From assembly GCA_947095535.1 (NCBI GenBank), contig OX352772.1:184654035-184718034 (forward strand): a stretch of DNA of 64,000 bases, written 5' to 3'. Shown here in pieces: positions 22,651 through 32,583 of the stretch. The number at the start of each line of letters is the position of its first letter. Position 1 is the first letter of the stretch. This DNA is from Poecilobothrus nobilitatus. Lineage: Eukaryota; Arthropoda; Insecta; Diptera; Dolichopodidae. The notes under the pieces were generated by a model. It was given only the letters and a program-made list of their open reading frames with translations. It ran no database searches and was not told the origin of the DNA. A program made the position numbers and the translations under genes.

Positions 22651-24460
22651 AACATTCCATTTAAAAATTATTTTGTATATGTACATTTAATAAAAGCGGT
22701 TTAAATAAAACGGTAAAAATCATATTGTTAATAATATAAGCCATGGTCATGAAATACAAATTAAAAACGTGATGAAGTTCAAGTTCAAGTTAAAAGTAAA
22801 AAAATTAATAAAACCTAGGTTTAAAAAGTTGTTTTTTAATATTAAATAACAGCATTGCATTTCTTACTAAAAGTTTATAAATTATTTTCTCATTAAATAA
22901 TATCTTGTTTATTTATCGATGAATCATGCTTTTTATCAAAGCCAAGCCACCTAGCCAAAACTTGATTTCCTTTTTTTCTTATTATTTTTTCTACAAGGTA
23001 AACATTAGGAAGTTTAATGGATTGGATCAGTAAAAAATTCTAAGACTTTTGAGCCATGTCCGTTCGTCCGTCCGTCAGCACGCTAACTCAAAAACTAAGA
23101 AAAGTAGAATCTTGAAATTTACACAAAATATTCTGGGAGTAATTTGTAGGTTCCCTATTTTTTTGGTTGAGTTTGGACCAAAACTTAGGGTAGCTCTCGA
23201 CCACCTAACTTTAGATCCCCACATCTTTTTTGAAATAGAGCTATGAAATTTTAACTGCTGATAGATCTTATAAAAATATTAATTTTATTTTTAATAATTT
23301 TTTTTGTAGCCCCACCCGTTACGGAGTTACAGCTACCCAAAGCTTCAAAAAAGCTCTATATTTAAATTGTTATAGCACAAGTTGTATAAGGTATATCTTC
23401 ATTTTGAAAACGCCAAACGATTACTACTTTTATTAGCTTTAAAAGTGTATATACAATAAATATATATATGTGGCATACGGTGTCTTCATTTACCGTTATG
23501 CGAAACTCAAATTTTGCAAAATCCTTTAACCCTTCTATCTTCTAAACGGTTTAATTTGGAAACTTGAAATTTTGACAGAAATTAGATCATCAAAAATAAG
23601 TATGAGTCATTTCAGAAATTTTTTTTGTATCACCCCTCGTTTAGGAGCTGTAAAGGGTCAAAAACTGAAAATTTCCTATTTTTAAACACCTGTAACTTGA
23701 ACACCTGTTAAAATTTTTTTGAAGTAATACACAAAATTTAAAACTTCAATATTATACTTTTATTTCTGTTAACAAATTTATTTAATAATATATGGTTACT
23801 TTATAATTGACGAAAGTGTTACTTGATTTTTTCAAATTTTCTAACAAATTTCTTTAACGAATTTTTTCCATTTTGTTTTACTCGATAATTTGAAATTGTT
23901 GAGGATATAATGCGTAGTACAAAAAAATGTAAATAAATAAACAACATAACGGTTGCTTGAAGAATTTTTATTTATATGATATTGATATATATACATACTT
24001 ATATAATATCATGTTTATTTACATATCGTATATGTCACTAGTGAATGAATGATAAGAGTATAGATGTATATTATATAGCACCGTATTTACATACATATAT
24101 GTATTTTATTGTACTTATAAGAAATTATTCTGTCAATGGAATATTTAAATATAATATAATATAATATTTAAAATTATATTTACTATTTTATACTAAGTAA
24201 ATTTAATATACATTTAGCGCTTAGTATTAAATGGTACTATAGAATATTTGAAAAAGTTTTGGATTGATAATCGTTATGTGGAAGGTTCGAATCTGCTTTT
24301 GAAGAAACATATAAACATATAGTTTGAATATATGTACAACCCATAGTACTAGAAATTATAAAATTCACCCAAATTATTTTAAAATACTAAAATATTAAAA
24401 AAATAATATTGTAAGCAGAGTGACAGGCTGTGAACATACTAACGGTTCGTACGGGTATCT
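22650..24460. other. Noncoding stretch between left repeat and integrase
   Basis: No gene seen. It holds a CCGT/CGTC-rich spot at about 23057-23080 followed by AT-rich sequence with repeated 'gaaattt'-type blocks, and a B-box-like GGTTCGAATCT at 24284-24294 that may mark a SINE scrap. A short palindrome (AGTTGAC-AAA-GTCAACT, 24464-24480) touches the end of the integrase gene. Confidence 0.4.
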
Positions 24461-24474
24461 AAGAGTTGACAAAG

Positions 24475-25062
24475 TCAACTGTATTCTTCCTCGTTTTTCT
24501 TTGTAACCTTTTTAGGTGGAAGTTTAATTGTATGATGATATGTTGAGTTATATTTTTCTATTAGCGATTGTAGAATAGTTAACCATTTATATGTGCCTTG
24601 TAAACTAAATTGTTTCCACATCGTGTTTTTTAGGGCACGATTAAAACGTTCTACAATTGATGCTTTTAGTTTTGAATATGTATGATAGTGGTTAATTTTA
24701 TTTTTCCTCATTATTAAATTTTGAAATTTTTTGTTGAAAAATTCCGTACCTTGATCAGATTGTAATTTTTTTGGTTTTTTACCAGCACGCTTAAAAATAT
24801 TTTGCATTGTGGTTAAAACATTATCAGCGCTTTTGTTTTTAACCGGTTCAGCATACGCAAATTTGGAAAATGTATCAATAACTGTTAATAAATATTTATA
24901 TCCCTTATTGAATTTTGCAAATGGCATATATGGCAGCATTTCAACCAAATCAATTTATCAAGTATCATTGAAACCCTTTTGAATAAATTTTCTTCGTGTA
25001 AATTTTCTTCTAGCACCTCTATGAATTTCTGACACAACTTGTAACCTTGACATTATTCTCAT
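24475..25062 (-). pseudogene. INT: Polinton integrase (retroviral-like DDE)
   Basis: Inserts the linear element DNA into the host genome. The start M at 25062 opens MRIMSRLQVV...ARRKFTRRKF, a basic region that precedes the core. Two adjacent stops (24957-24962) replace the two residues before IDLVEM, which supplies the first Asp. QSDQGTEFF gives the second Asp and SIVERFNRALKN the Glu. The open core runs 24948-24475. About 196 codons is short for the family, and a C-terminal chromodomain is not visible. It overlaps the Cys/His-rich ORF 25306-25019 in another frame. Confidence 0.85.
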
Positions 25063-25306
25063 ACCATTTAATTAAATTCTCTAAAGTGATTCTATAATTT
25101 TCTATTGTATGACATTCACATGTGTCTGGTCCAAAAGTAGAATTATCATATGCCCATGGACAAAGGGCAAAATGAGTACCATAAATTGAAGTGTACTTAT
25201 TTACTCCAGAACAATTTTTAATGTGTTTAAATAGATGTAATATTAGTTTCTTATGATCGTTTAATAAGACGGAAGAATATATATTTAATAACTCCTCTAC
25301 TTCCAT
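25019..25306 (-). CDS. Cys/His-rich 95-codon ORF upstream of integrase, unknown
   Basis: Not recognised. It starts MEVEELLNIYSS and has a cluster with the spacing of a possible metal site: CSGVN...HFALCPWAYD...DTCECHTIENY. It overlaps the first 44 nt of the integrase frame, so it is either a separate small gene read before integrase or the N-terminal domain of integrase joined by a one-base frameshift. A TATAAATA about 40 nt upstream supports a real start here. It is open throughout, unlike most neighbours. Confidence 0.5.
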   Translation of the reverse strand: MEVEELLNIYSSVLLNDHKKLILHLFKHIKNCSGVNKYTSIYGTHFALCPWAYDNSTFGPDTCECHTIENYRITLENLIKWYENNVKVTSCVRNS

Positions 25307-25334
25307 AATTCAAAATGAATGTACCAAGAATATG

Positions 25335-25400
25335 TTCGCTGCTATTTATATTAACTTTCAATTTGTATTTTAAATTCAGTTTCTCATCAGACACAGATCA
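25335..25400. promoter_or_regulatory. Divergent promoter region between integrase and ATPase
   Basis: On the minus strand, TATAAATA (complement of about 25345-25352) lies about 33 nt before a TTCATTT initiator-like site and the ATG at 25306. On the plus strand, ATTCAGTTT at about 25376 resembles an initiator for the ATPase gene. Confidence 0.4.
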
Positions 25401-25430
25401 AAAATAATTAATTTTATTCATCCATTTACA

Positions 25431-26040
25431 ATGATGATAGCAGGACCATCTGAATGTGGAAAAATAACATTTGTGTGTAATTTAATTGACAATATTAACA
25501 AATCAATTTACCCGAAAATTGAAACAATAAAATGGTGTAACCCAGAAATTTCTGCTATTCCGAACAATATAAATTTTCCTGATATAGACTTTTACACCAG
25601 TATTCTGAAAGAGTTTAGTGGGAATGAAAATAGACCTACTTTAATTGTTTTAGATGACTTAATGTTAGATTCTGCAAATAAACAAGTATGCGAACTATTT
25701 ACTAAAGGTTCGCACCATCGTAATTTATCTATTGTATTGTTAATATAAAACGTTTTCATCAGGGGAAATTTTCAAGAGATATTTCATTAAATTGTAAATA
25801 TTTAGTGGTTTTCAAAAACCCTTGAGACAAATCGCAAATTTTTCCTCTTGCTAGACAACTATATCCAGAAAATATAAAGGATTTCTTGAAAGTATATAAT
25901 GAGTCAACATCAAAACCACATGGTTATATTGTGTTGGATTTAACACAAGACATTAACGATTTATTTCGTATTAGAACTAATATTTTTTTAAAAGAATATT
26001 GTATATGCTTCTGTGATACGGGTGATTTGAACAACAGTTG
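25431..26040 (+). pseudogene. ATP: Polinton genome-packaging ATPase (FtsK/HerA-like)
   Basis: The motor expected to pump DNA into capsids. The Walker A loop is GPSECGKITF at residues 5-14, with Ile12 where Thr or Ser is needed. Walker B is LIVLDDLM. The conserved FHQGKFSRDISLNCKYLV block follows a frameshift near 25745, and a TGA at about 25824-25826 replaces the Arg seen at this point in the second copy (FKNPRDKSQI). The end GYIVLDLTQDINDLFRIRTNIF is typical of the family. It heads the plus-strand virion block, with the pX-like gene right after it. Confidence 0.85.
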
Positions 26041-26048
26041 TCAAAAAT

Positions 26049-26379
26049 ATGAAACGATTGAAAAAAAACTATATATATACACGTACTAGGAAAGTGCAAC
26101 AAGAAGAAATTTCGTGAAAATATTCTTAAATATTGTGATGATGATATTATAAAAACTATTGCTGAAATTGCAATCAATATATTAAATGGAAATAATAAAA
26201 TAACACCAGCACAAAAAGCTAAATTAAAAAAACATAAAAAACAATTAAGATTCCTAGCCTGTGCAAAGAAGAGTATAAAAGCCAAACGAAAAATTTTAGT
26301 TCAACATGGTGGATTTTTACCAACTTTAATAGGAACTATATTATCTAGTGTAATAGGAAAATTGCTCAGTAAGACATAA
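26049..26379 (+). pseudogene. pX-like small basic/hydrophobic virion protein
   Basis: Starts MKRLKKNYIYTRT. After a frameshift near 26090 it reads KYCDDDIIKTIAEIAINIL...KAKLKKHKKQLRFL and ends KRKILVQHGGFLPTLIGTILSSVIGKLLSKT. It has a basic middle and a Gly-Gly-Phe-led hydrophobic C-terminus, a plan seen in small adenovirus-pX-like proteins of Polintons and adintoviruses. The copy in Polinton 2 (56561-56259) keeps the same QRGGFL... ending. The role (core or membrane-active protein) is inferred. Confidence 0.6.
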
Positions 26380-26385
26380 TGCAGA

Positions 26386-27095
26386 ATGATTGTTATGTCA
26401 CCAGAAATATTTTCAAAATTTAGCAAATTATTTCAAGATGATAAAAATTTGGATATATTAGATGAATGATGAATGAAAATGAAAAAAGTTTTATATGATA
26501 AAAAATTAAAACCATTGCAAAAATGGTACTTATACCGTCAAAACCTCCTCAAATATGGAATTAACAAAAGACAAGCAAAAAGATTACCAGACAAGGCTAA
26601 TACTCTTACATTTGATACAGGTACTCAAACAAAATTCTTTTCTAAACGAAATGCATATACAGAAACTGAATTTCCTAAATACAAATCAACATCAACACAG
26701 ACCAATTTTGTACCTTTAGTTACTGATGATGTGTTTGAATATGACCCTAAAAAAGAACATTCAGATATGGATATCGATTTAACACATTACGATTTGGATG
26801 ATGAAAATTCATTGAAAAATTAGCTCGAACTGAAATGTTGAAAGATGAAAAATTAGTGGAAAGACCATCTCTAAGCTCTGATTATCGAATGTTTGAAACA
26901 CCGAGTGGTGATGTAATTACCGTTGCTGTACCATCTCCTGAAAAGAAAAAGACACTGAGATCGGTCGGCAGTACAATATCCTCAACTATACTCTCACAGT
27001 TTCCTGAAACAAAAAAACGAAAACTAAAACCATTACTAAGAAGTCCAAAACTAAGAACTTCATCAACACCGGAATGGTCAACATATAAATAGTGG
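26386..27095 (+). pseudogene. Polinton protein with KWYLYRQ and TQT motifs, unknown function
   Basis: Starts 7 nt after the pX-like stop. The N-terminus MIVMSPEIFSKFSKL is followed by two stops (26467-26472). Then come KKVLYDKKLKPLQKWYLYRQNLLKY, DTGTQTKFF and STSTQTNFV. A frameshift near 26822 leads to the Pro/Ser/Lys-rich C-terminal part (26835-27092). About 236 codons in all. The matching gene in Polinton 2 keeps KWYLYRQNLLK and the TQ-containing segment. The fold and function are unknown; its place in the block suggests a virion or assembly protein. The TQT motifs resemble dynein light chain (LC8) binding motifs, which is only a suggestion. Confidence 0.6.
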
Positions 27096-27127
27096 AACAT
27101 TTTATGTTTTAGAAGAATTTAACAAAG

Positions 27128-28050
27128 ATGGATAGTCAAGATGACTTCTATGTAACATTGTTTAGCAATGATAATCTAAAACTATTTCCAGATAACACTT
27201 TAGCTTCATTCGAAAATAAATTACCTATTCACTTTGATTTAAGAAATGGAAATTGGAAAGTTGGTCTCTCAGAAATATATCTGAACGATTTCTTACAAAC
27301 AGAAGAATTTAACAAAGAGCAATGTGCTTTTATCAATATTGGGCAATATAATGTTTACATAAAAAACATTGAGAAAGCTCTTGAAAAAATCAAAGTAACC
27401 AAATCTATAAGTTACACATATTATTCATATAACGATTCGGAATTACATTTGGATGATTGGAAATTTAATTTTTTACCAACGTTTACTAAAAATATAATTC
27501 ATAATTCGGGATTTACTCGCAACCAAGTTTTCAAAGAATTTTTTAATGAAGTTTTGACATATATCTCTAATCCTAAAAATTATGATGATGTAACATTTAA
27601 AAAAGTGTCAGAATCTAACCGACGCGATTTAATACGAATGGCGCAGACATTTGATGAAGATAGTTTCTATATAATCACAGTTATAATATCAAAACATTAT
27701 TAACTGAATTATTTCAACAAAAAAAAAATATAAAAAATTTCAAAATAAAATTACCTGAACTATTCAAATTAGCTGTTGCTAATAATAAAGATGAATTGAA
27801 TGGAATGGTGATGATTTATTCAGATATAGTTGAATCATCTGTTTTTGGAAGTAGCAAAGTGCGTGCTATCAACATAGAAAATTGTAGAATACCTACAAAT
27901 ATTGAATTTGAAAATGTCTATTACATACCTATAGAAAAAAATTGTTTTGAAGGAATAGCGATTAAAATTTGCAATCAATACGGTGATGGAATAAATTTTG
28001 TTTCCAGTTATTATCCAACAAAAATTGTATTACATTTTAAAAAGCATTGA
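27128..28050 (+). pseudogene. Polinton penton-like minor capsid protein
   Basis: The start MDSQDDFYVTLFSNDNLKLF and then NWKVGLSEIYL match the N-terminal pattern of the Polinton minor capsid (penton) protein. The frame breaks near 27700. After it, 27796-28050 gives IYSDIVESSVFGSSKVRAIN...YYIPIEKNCFEGIAIKI...IVLHFKKH, the conserved C-terminal jelly-roll strands. This protein would cap the five-fold vertices. Fragments of a related gene occur three times in Polinton 2. The assignment rests on recalled family patterns. Confidence 0.7.
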
Positions 28051-28091
28051 TTGCTCCCCAATTGAAACAATATAAATACTACTACTCAAAT

Positions 28092-28545
28092 ATGAAAAGA
28101 GCTTACGTGAGATATTATTCCTCTCAAGTAGGTGGAGGAATCAACGATATTGGGCCTTTATTACAATTTTATCCAGCTATACAAAAAGGTCGTGGTTTTG
28201 GAAATATATTCGGAAGTTTAATTCGTTACTTAAAGTCCGTTTTTACATCAGGTTGGGACTTAATTAAAAAAGAAGCTGTCAACACAGGTAAAAATATTTT
28301 TAATGATATATCATCTGGTGCAAACATAAAAGAAGCTGTAATTGATCAAAGCAAAGGCAGCATAAAAAATTTACGAAAATCAGTGCATTCAATGTATTCG
28401 TCAACTGAATTCGATGTATGGTGGAAAACGAAGAGCTATAAAAAGACGAAGAACTATAAAAAGACGAGCAATTTCTAAAAAGACACATTTGAAGTCGAAA
28501 AAACGACCAAAAAAGCATATTAAAACCTATGATTTATTCAATTAA
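28092..28545 (+). pseudogene. pVI-like virion protein
   Basis: Starts MKRAYVRYYSSQVGGGI and continues GRGFGNIFGSLIRYLKSVFTSGWDLIKKEAVNTGKNIFNDI. This is a Gly-rich N-terminus plus an amphipathic helix, as in adenovirus pVI-like proteins of Polintons, which can disrupt membranes or link DNA and capsid. A frameshift near 28425 is followed by an Arg/Lys tail with a possible nuclear signal, ending KTYDLFN at 28545. The stop lies 3 nt before the capsid start. Confidence 0.65.
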
Positions 28546-28548
28546 AAA

Positions 28549-29806
28549 ATGGAATGTATGAAATCTGAACTTGACCTTTTTGCTTCATTACCCGTACAAA
28601 CAAGTATCTTGCGTTCAGAAGAGGTAGCATTTAGCTTCTTTAGAGGCATCACTGTCAACTATTGAATTTGTTTCACTTGGAAATGGAGATACATATCGGG
28701 ATTTATCCTCAACCTACATCAAATTCAAAGTTCAAATATTAAAAAAAGATGGATCAGTTTGGAGTGCAAACGATAAAATAGGAACCGGAAATGAAGCAAG
28801 GGTAGCTCCGCAGCCGAGTGTTGTAAATAATTTATTACGCTCTTTAATTAAACAATGTAATGTAACTCTAAATGGAAAAAACATCACTCCTTCAGACTCC
28901 TCCTTATACCATTATAAAGTATACTTAACTACTTTACTAAATTATAGGACAGATTCCAGTCAAACAGATTTGGAAGCATCTGGATAAACCAAATGTAAGT
29001 GATTTTAACAATTCTGGTTCTAAATCAAGACAAAAATCATACAATAATTCTGCAATAGTAGAGTTAATGGGAAAATTACATGTAGATTTAGAGAAGCTTT
29101 AGCATTAGAGAAACAAGATTTTTTTATTTTCCTTAATGATGCCGATGAAAGCTATTTAAAAATTCTCGAAGCTACGTTATACATGAAACATTTAACAATT
29201 AATCCTAGCATATTGATAGCACATAATACTGTATTGGAAAAGGCTAACGCGAAATATTTTTATACGGGAAGTAAAATCAAAACATTTACAATTCCAGCTA
29301 ACACTTCCAACATATCATTAGATAATATATTTATAGGGCAAATACCAAAAGCTCTAGTATTTTGTATGGTTAATAATGAAAATTTCAATGGTAAAAGATC
29401 AAAAAATACATACCATTTCGATCATCAAAATCTTACACAATTTCAATTATATGTGAATGGAGTGCCTACACCAAACTCTGCAATTGAAACAAATTTTACA
29501 TTGAATAATCTTTGCAATTCTCGTGCATATTTAACATTATTTAGCGGAACAGGTATACATCATTCTGATAGAGGACATCAAATTTGAAAAGAACTATTTT
29601 CAAAACGTTATACAATACTGGCTTTTGATTTATCAGCAGACGGCTCGGGAACAGATACATGTCAAAGTTTGTTAAACCAGGGAGTAGTAAAGATTGAAGC
29701 AAGACTGAGTTCTCCATTAACTTCAACCTTAACATGTATTGTGTTTGCAGAATTTGATGCTAATATAGAAATTGATAAAAATCGTAACGTTTACATAAAC
29801 ATATAA
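28549..29806 (+). pseudogene. Polinton major capsid protein (double jelly-roll)
   Basis: The main shell protein. The start MECMKSELDLFASLPVQTSI is the family N-terminus. A frameshift near 28640 leads to IEFVSLGNGDTYRDLSSTYI and then NNLLRSLIKQCNVTLNGK. The middle (28930-29150) is decayed with stops and shifts. The second barrel is open at 29183-29587 (IFIGQIPKALVFCM, LYVNGVPTPNSAIET, LFSGTGIHH). A TGA at 29585 precedes the last part, ILAFDLSADGS...VKIEARLSSPL. About 420 codons. Related to the orphan fragment at 15138-15475. Confidence 0.85.
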
Positions 29807-29843
29807 AAAGGAAGTTCAGGCGACCCTTTCACCTCACTTAAAA

Positions 29844-30212
29844 ATGGCATGTGCTATAGTAGATTTATCGTTCTGTACGGATGATAACAATACAATATTT
29901 GTAAAAAATCTTGTTGTGGTTGGAATAAAAGAAAAATGTAAAACTATTTCAAAAGAATTAAAGTATAAATTCCCAATCAGAGATTTAAAAAGAACAGAAA
30001 TCAAGAATTTTTCTTTTGGGCATATGGACAACAACAAAACAACTAAAAATTTAATAAATTTATTGGAAAAATTCGATATAGTGTTGACAAATGGAAAGCT
30101 TAAAGTTGAATTTTTAACAGCATACATAAATGGAAATACTCAACTAATTGATATTTCTCATTTACAAAACAATAATGAATACACTTCAGATAGAGAAAGT
30201 GTTGAAATGTAA
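29844..30212 (+). CDS. 122-codon Polinton protein, unknown, open frame
   Basis: An intact frame starting 37 nt after the capsid stop and overlapping the protease start by 38 nt. The N-terminus AIVDLSFCTDDNNTIFVKNLVVVG follows the same pattern (IVDLxF...F-K-L) as the proteins at 31847 and 57261. The rest (KEKCKTISKELKYKFPIRDLKRTEIKNF) is basic and not recognised. Its place between capsid and protease is typical of small conserved Polinton genes. It may be one of the few whole products of this element. Confidence 0.55.
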   Translation: MACAIVDLSFCTDDNNTIFVKNLVVVGIKEKCKTISKELKYKFPIRDLKRTEIKNFSFGHMDNNKTTKNLINLLEKFDIVLTNGKLKVEFLTAYINGNTQLIDISHLQNNNEYTSDRESVEM

Positions 30213-30636
30213 TAGTGCAACCAGAAAACTCTTTAAAGGTGTTTTTGCTTTTGATCAAATACCGAAAAATATTTCAAAACCTGGTATTTTAGTAATAAAT
30301 ACCGACACTTCTGCTAAAAAAGGAACACATTGGCTAGCAATTTTTGTATCAGTTCAAGGCTGTGTAGAATATTTTGATTCATTTGGAAATCCGTCATTCC
30401 ACAGTGAGATTGTAAAATTTCTACAAAATCAATCAAAATGTTTTATTTTCAACAATAAACGTTTACAAAGTGACTTTACATCAGTCTGTGGCCAATATTG
30501 TTGTGTATATTTATGGATGCGATGTAACTGCAAGAGCATGAAACATTTTATTAATTTATTCAATACATCATCCCCACTTAAAAACGATAAAAAAATACAA
30601 AGAATGTTTCGAAGAATTTTTAAAAAAAGAAAATGA
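30175..30636 (+). CDS. PRO: Adenovirus-type cysteine protease (Ulp1-like), intact frame
   Basis: Cleaves virion precursors in the adenovirus and Polinton model. I chose the ATG at 30175 (MNTLQIEKVL) because it begins the conserved part; an upstream ATG at 30148 is also in frame. The length is 153 codons. The catalytic set is visible: His52 in GTHWLAIF, Asp68 in VEYFDSFG and Cys105 in SVCGQYCCVY. The basic end is RMFRRIFKKRK. No stop or frameshift is seen, so among the core genes of this element only this one looks whole. The TGA stop overlaps an ATG (ATGA) of the next frame. Confidence 0.85.
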   Translation: MNTLQIEKVLKCNSATRKLFKGVFAFDQIPKNISKPGILVINTDTSAKKGTHWLAIFVSVQGCVEYFDSFGNPSFHSEIVKFLQNQSKCFIFNNKRLQSDFTSVCGQYCCVYLWMRCNCKSMKHFINLFNTSSPLKNDKKIQRMFRRIFKKRK

Positions 30637-30661
30637 AACTGAGAAAACTATTTCGAACTAA

Positions 30662-30700
30662 TATAAATATAATTTTTTTAAATATATATTCCATCAGTTT
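30662..30700 (+). promoter_or_regulatory. TATA/Inr promoter after protease
   Basis: TATAAATA at 30662 lies 34 nt before the A of TCAGTT (30694-30699). The next ATG is at 30714, giving a very short leader, as at other genes of these elements. Confidence 0.5.
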
Positions 30701-30713
30701 AAAAAAAAATAAA

Positions 30714-31323
30714 ATGGAGTCAACATCAAATATCGAAACATTTGAAAAACAAAGCAAAGGCAACAGCAGCAGCAACAGCAACGAATCACAAGAAAATCTC
30801 TTATTAAGTTACAATTTGTTATTTGGATAAAAAACAAACAACAAAAATACAAATTGGATTTAATTTTAAAAATGCTGCTACAATAATTTTCCAACGTAAT
30901 CGTAAAGTTATTAGCAATGAATTATTTGGAGTGGTATGCATTTTATCAAGATTTTACAAGCAACCAACCCCATAAATTAAATTCAAATAAATTTCCACTA
31001 AAATTTAATTATGCTGGAGGAACAATTAAAAAACTTACATTGGAACTAGATGAGTATACCTGATTTTGTCTTATGTTAGACTTTATGACAAGCAGTGATG
31101 TCATATCAACAATGGAGCCAAATTGAATGTACGAGAATATATATTAAAATATTTTGAGAGATGTATTGCAAAGAATAAGCTTAAACTGGAACAAGAAGAT
31201 TTCTGTATTCCTATGAATTTGCATATAGCTCAATGAAACTATTCCCGGCTCTTTTATGAAATACCATTATTTATGTCTGAAAAAATATATTGGTCAACAA
31301 TAAATAAAACAAATATTTTTTAA
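30714..31323 (+). pseudogene. Unrecognised Polinton-linked gene (about 200 codons)
   Basis: Start MESTSNIETFEKQ, then a Ser/Asn-rich linker. A frameshift near 30828 leads to KIQIGFNFKNAATIIFQRNRKVISNELF, and later frames give WYAFYQDFTSN, FNYAGGTIKKLTLELDEY and RLFYEIPLFMSEK before the TAA at 31321. Alternating hydrophobic residues suggest beta strands. I do not recognise the family. Three or more stops and shifts show decay. The stop overlaps head-on with the stop of the minus gene (31322-31320). An alternative start at 30633 overlaps the protease stop. Confidence 0.45.
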
Positions 31324-31847
31324 AACCAATTTTTATTATTATCTTTCATTAAAAACATATATAAATCCATACAATTTTTTACAGCACATCTTTGCAAATT
31401 TTCCGTATTTTGATGGTGGGGACAAATAGTGATGAAATTCCTTAGTTTTGATAGAGGTGGAATTTTATTATCTAAATTGATAACTTCTACTATTGAATTT
31501 GAAAAAAACCTATCTAAAAATTGTTTTTTTTAAAGACCTTTTACATAAATGATATCAAATGATGTTAAATGTTTCTCTAAGATATTTTTTAATTGTAGAT
31601 ATTCTATAAAACCATCATTCCAGTCCAACATATCAATTTTCTTTTTGTTATATTCATTTTGTTGTTTAGCATTAAAATTTAATTCTTCAAATGAATATGG
31701 TGCTTTAAACATAAATAGCATTGGTTCAAGAGAACCATCAGATATCATAGAAAATTATTTTAAAAAATATTCTCTATTATTTCCAATAACAAATTGTAAA
31801 TCAACTATAGCCCTCCTGCTGCTGCTGCTGTTGTTGTTGCTGTTCAT
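31320..31847 (-). pseudogene. Unknown minus-strand Polinton gene, IVDLQF family
   Basis: Start MNSNNNSSSSRRAIVDLQFVIGNNREYFLK, then a stop. Next come FMFKAPYSFEELN and IIYVKGL, a stop near 31530, then VEVINLDNKIPPL, ICPHHQNTENLQRCAVKN and the end at 31320. The ordered acidic positions and the late CPHH...CA segment resemble a nuclease-like fold, but that is a guess. A close relative starts at 57261 beside the ATPase of Polinton 2. Its stop overlaps the opposing gene's stop by 3 nt. Confidence 0.5.
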
Positions 31848-31849
31848 TT

Positions 31850-32190
31850 TATTCTTTATTATTCGTATATATTAAAATAAACCAATAGTGTAACAGCAAA
31901 CAATAGTAGCAGCAGCATTAGCATTTTATTTATACTTTTGATTTCAGCAACCATCTGGTGGGGGAGGATACCTAAAGATTATACAGAATGGAAAATTTTT
32001 CTGAAATCCTCCATCAGATCTTCGGATGTTCAAAGACAAAGAAAAAAAAAAAAAAACAATCTGATCTCATCCGCTTGACTATGGGAGAAAACTTGCTGTC
32101 TCTCTCTCTCTCGCAGATTGTTATTATTATTATTATTATTTTTTTTTTTAATGTTTATTTGTTATAAATCAACGCTAAAGTCTGGCAACA
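31850..32190. other. Noncoding spacer with simple repeats
   Basis: Contains an A run near 32043-32057, (TC)n near 32098-32112 and (ATT)n near 32120-32140. No gene seen. Confidence 0.5.
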
Positions 32191-32194
32191 GTTG

Positions 32195-32297
32195 ACCCGG
32201 AGACATGGCGATGACGTCCGTCGCAGCCCTGGGCCCTCAGCCCCTCCGGGCGCTCGGGCACTAGGGAGCTAGATCCCAAGAGCCGGGAACGTTGTTA
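32195..32297. other. GC-rich leader before the 28-bp repeats
   Basis: GC-rich sequence (for example 'ccctgggccctcagcccctc') quite unlike the AT-rich surroundings. It leads directly into the minisatellite. Origin unknown. Confidence 0.6.
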
Positions 32298-32510
32298 GAG
32301 CCAGTCTTCCGGAAGTCCGTTACCGGAACCGATCCTCCGGAAGCCCGTTACCAGAATCAGTCCTCCGGAAGTCCGTTACCAGAATCGGTCTTCCAGAAGT
32401 CTGTTTCTAGAACCGGTCCTCTCGAAGTCCGTTGCCGGAGTCGGCCTTCCGGAAGTCTGATGTCGGAGCCGGTCTTCCGGAAGTCCGTTGTCGGAGCCGG
32501 TCCTGCTGAA
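32298..32510 (+). repeat. GC-rich minisatellite, 28-bp unit, 7.6 copies
   Basis: Units begin at 32298, 32326, 32354, 32382, 32410, 32438 and 32466, all exactly 28 bp, plus a partial unit at 32494-32510. The core is TTCCGGAAGTCCGTT, which includes the palindrome TTCCGGAA (an ETS/STAT-like site). Because 28 is not a multiple of 3, the open frame across it reads all three phases and is not a likely gene. Confidence 0.9.
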
Positions 32511-32583
32511 ATAAGACATTGATGCTTATGGGTAGTAATAGGAGGTAAATAAAAAAACAAAACAAAATTACTAATATATATTT

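Noticed and set aside
23049..23246. 65-codon ORF starting at the CCGT-rich spot
   Set aside because: The composition follows a noncoding repeat; no motif and no support from neighbours.
32098..32140. CRISPR or other prokaryotic repeat array
   Set aside because: Only simple (TC)n and (ATT)n runs; no regular repeat-spacer pattern anywhere in the window.
32292..32522. 76-codon ORF across the 28-bp GC-rich repeats
   Set aside because: The period is not a multiple of 3, so the frame reads three phases of a DNA repeat; the opposite strand is open too. More likely a minisatellite than a gene.
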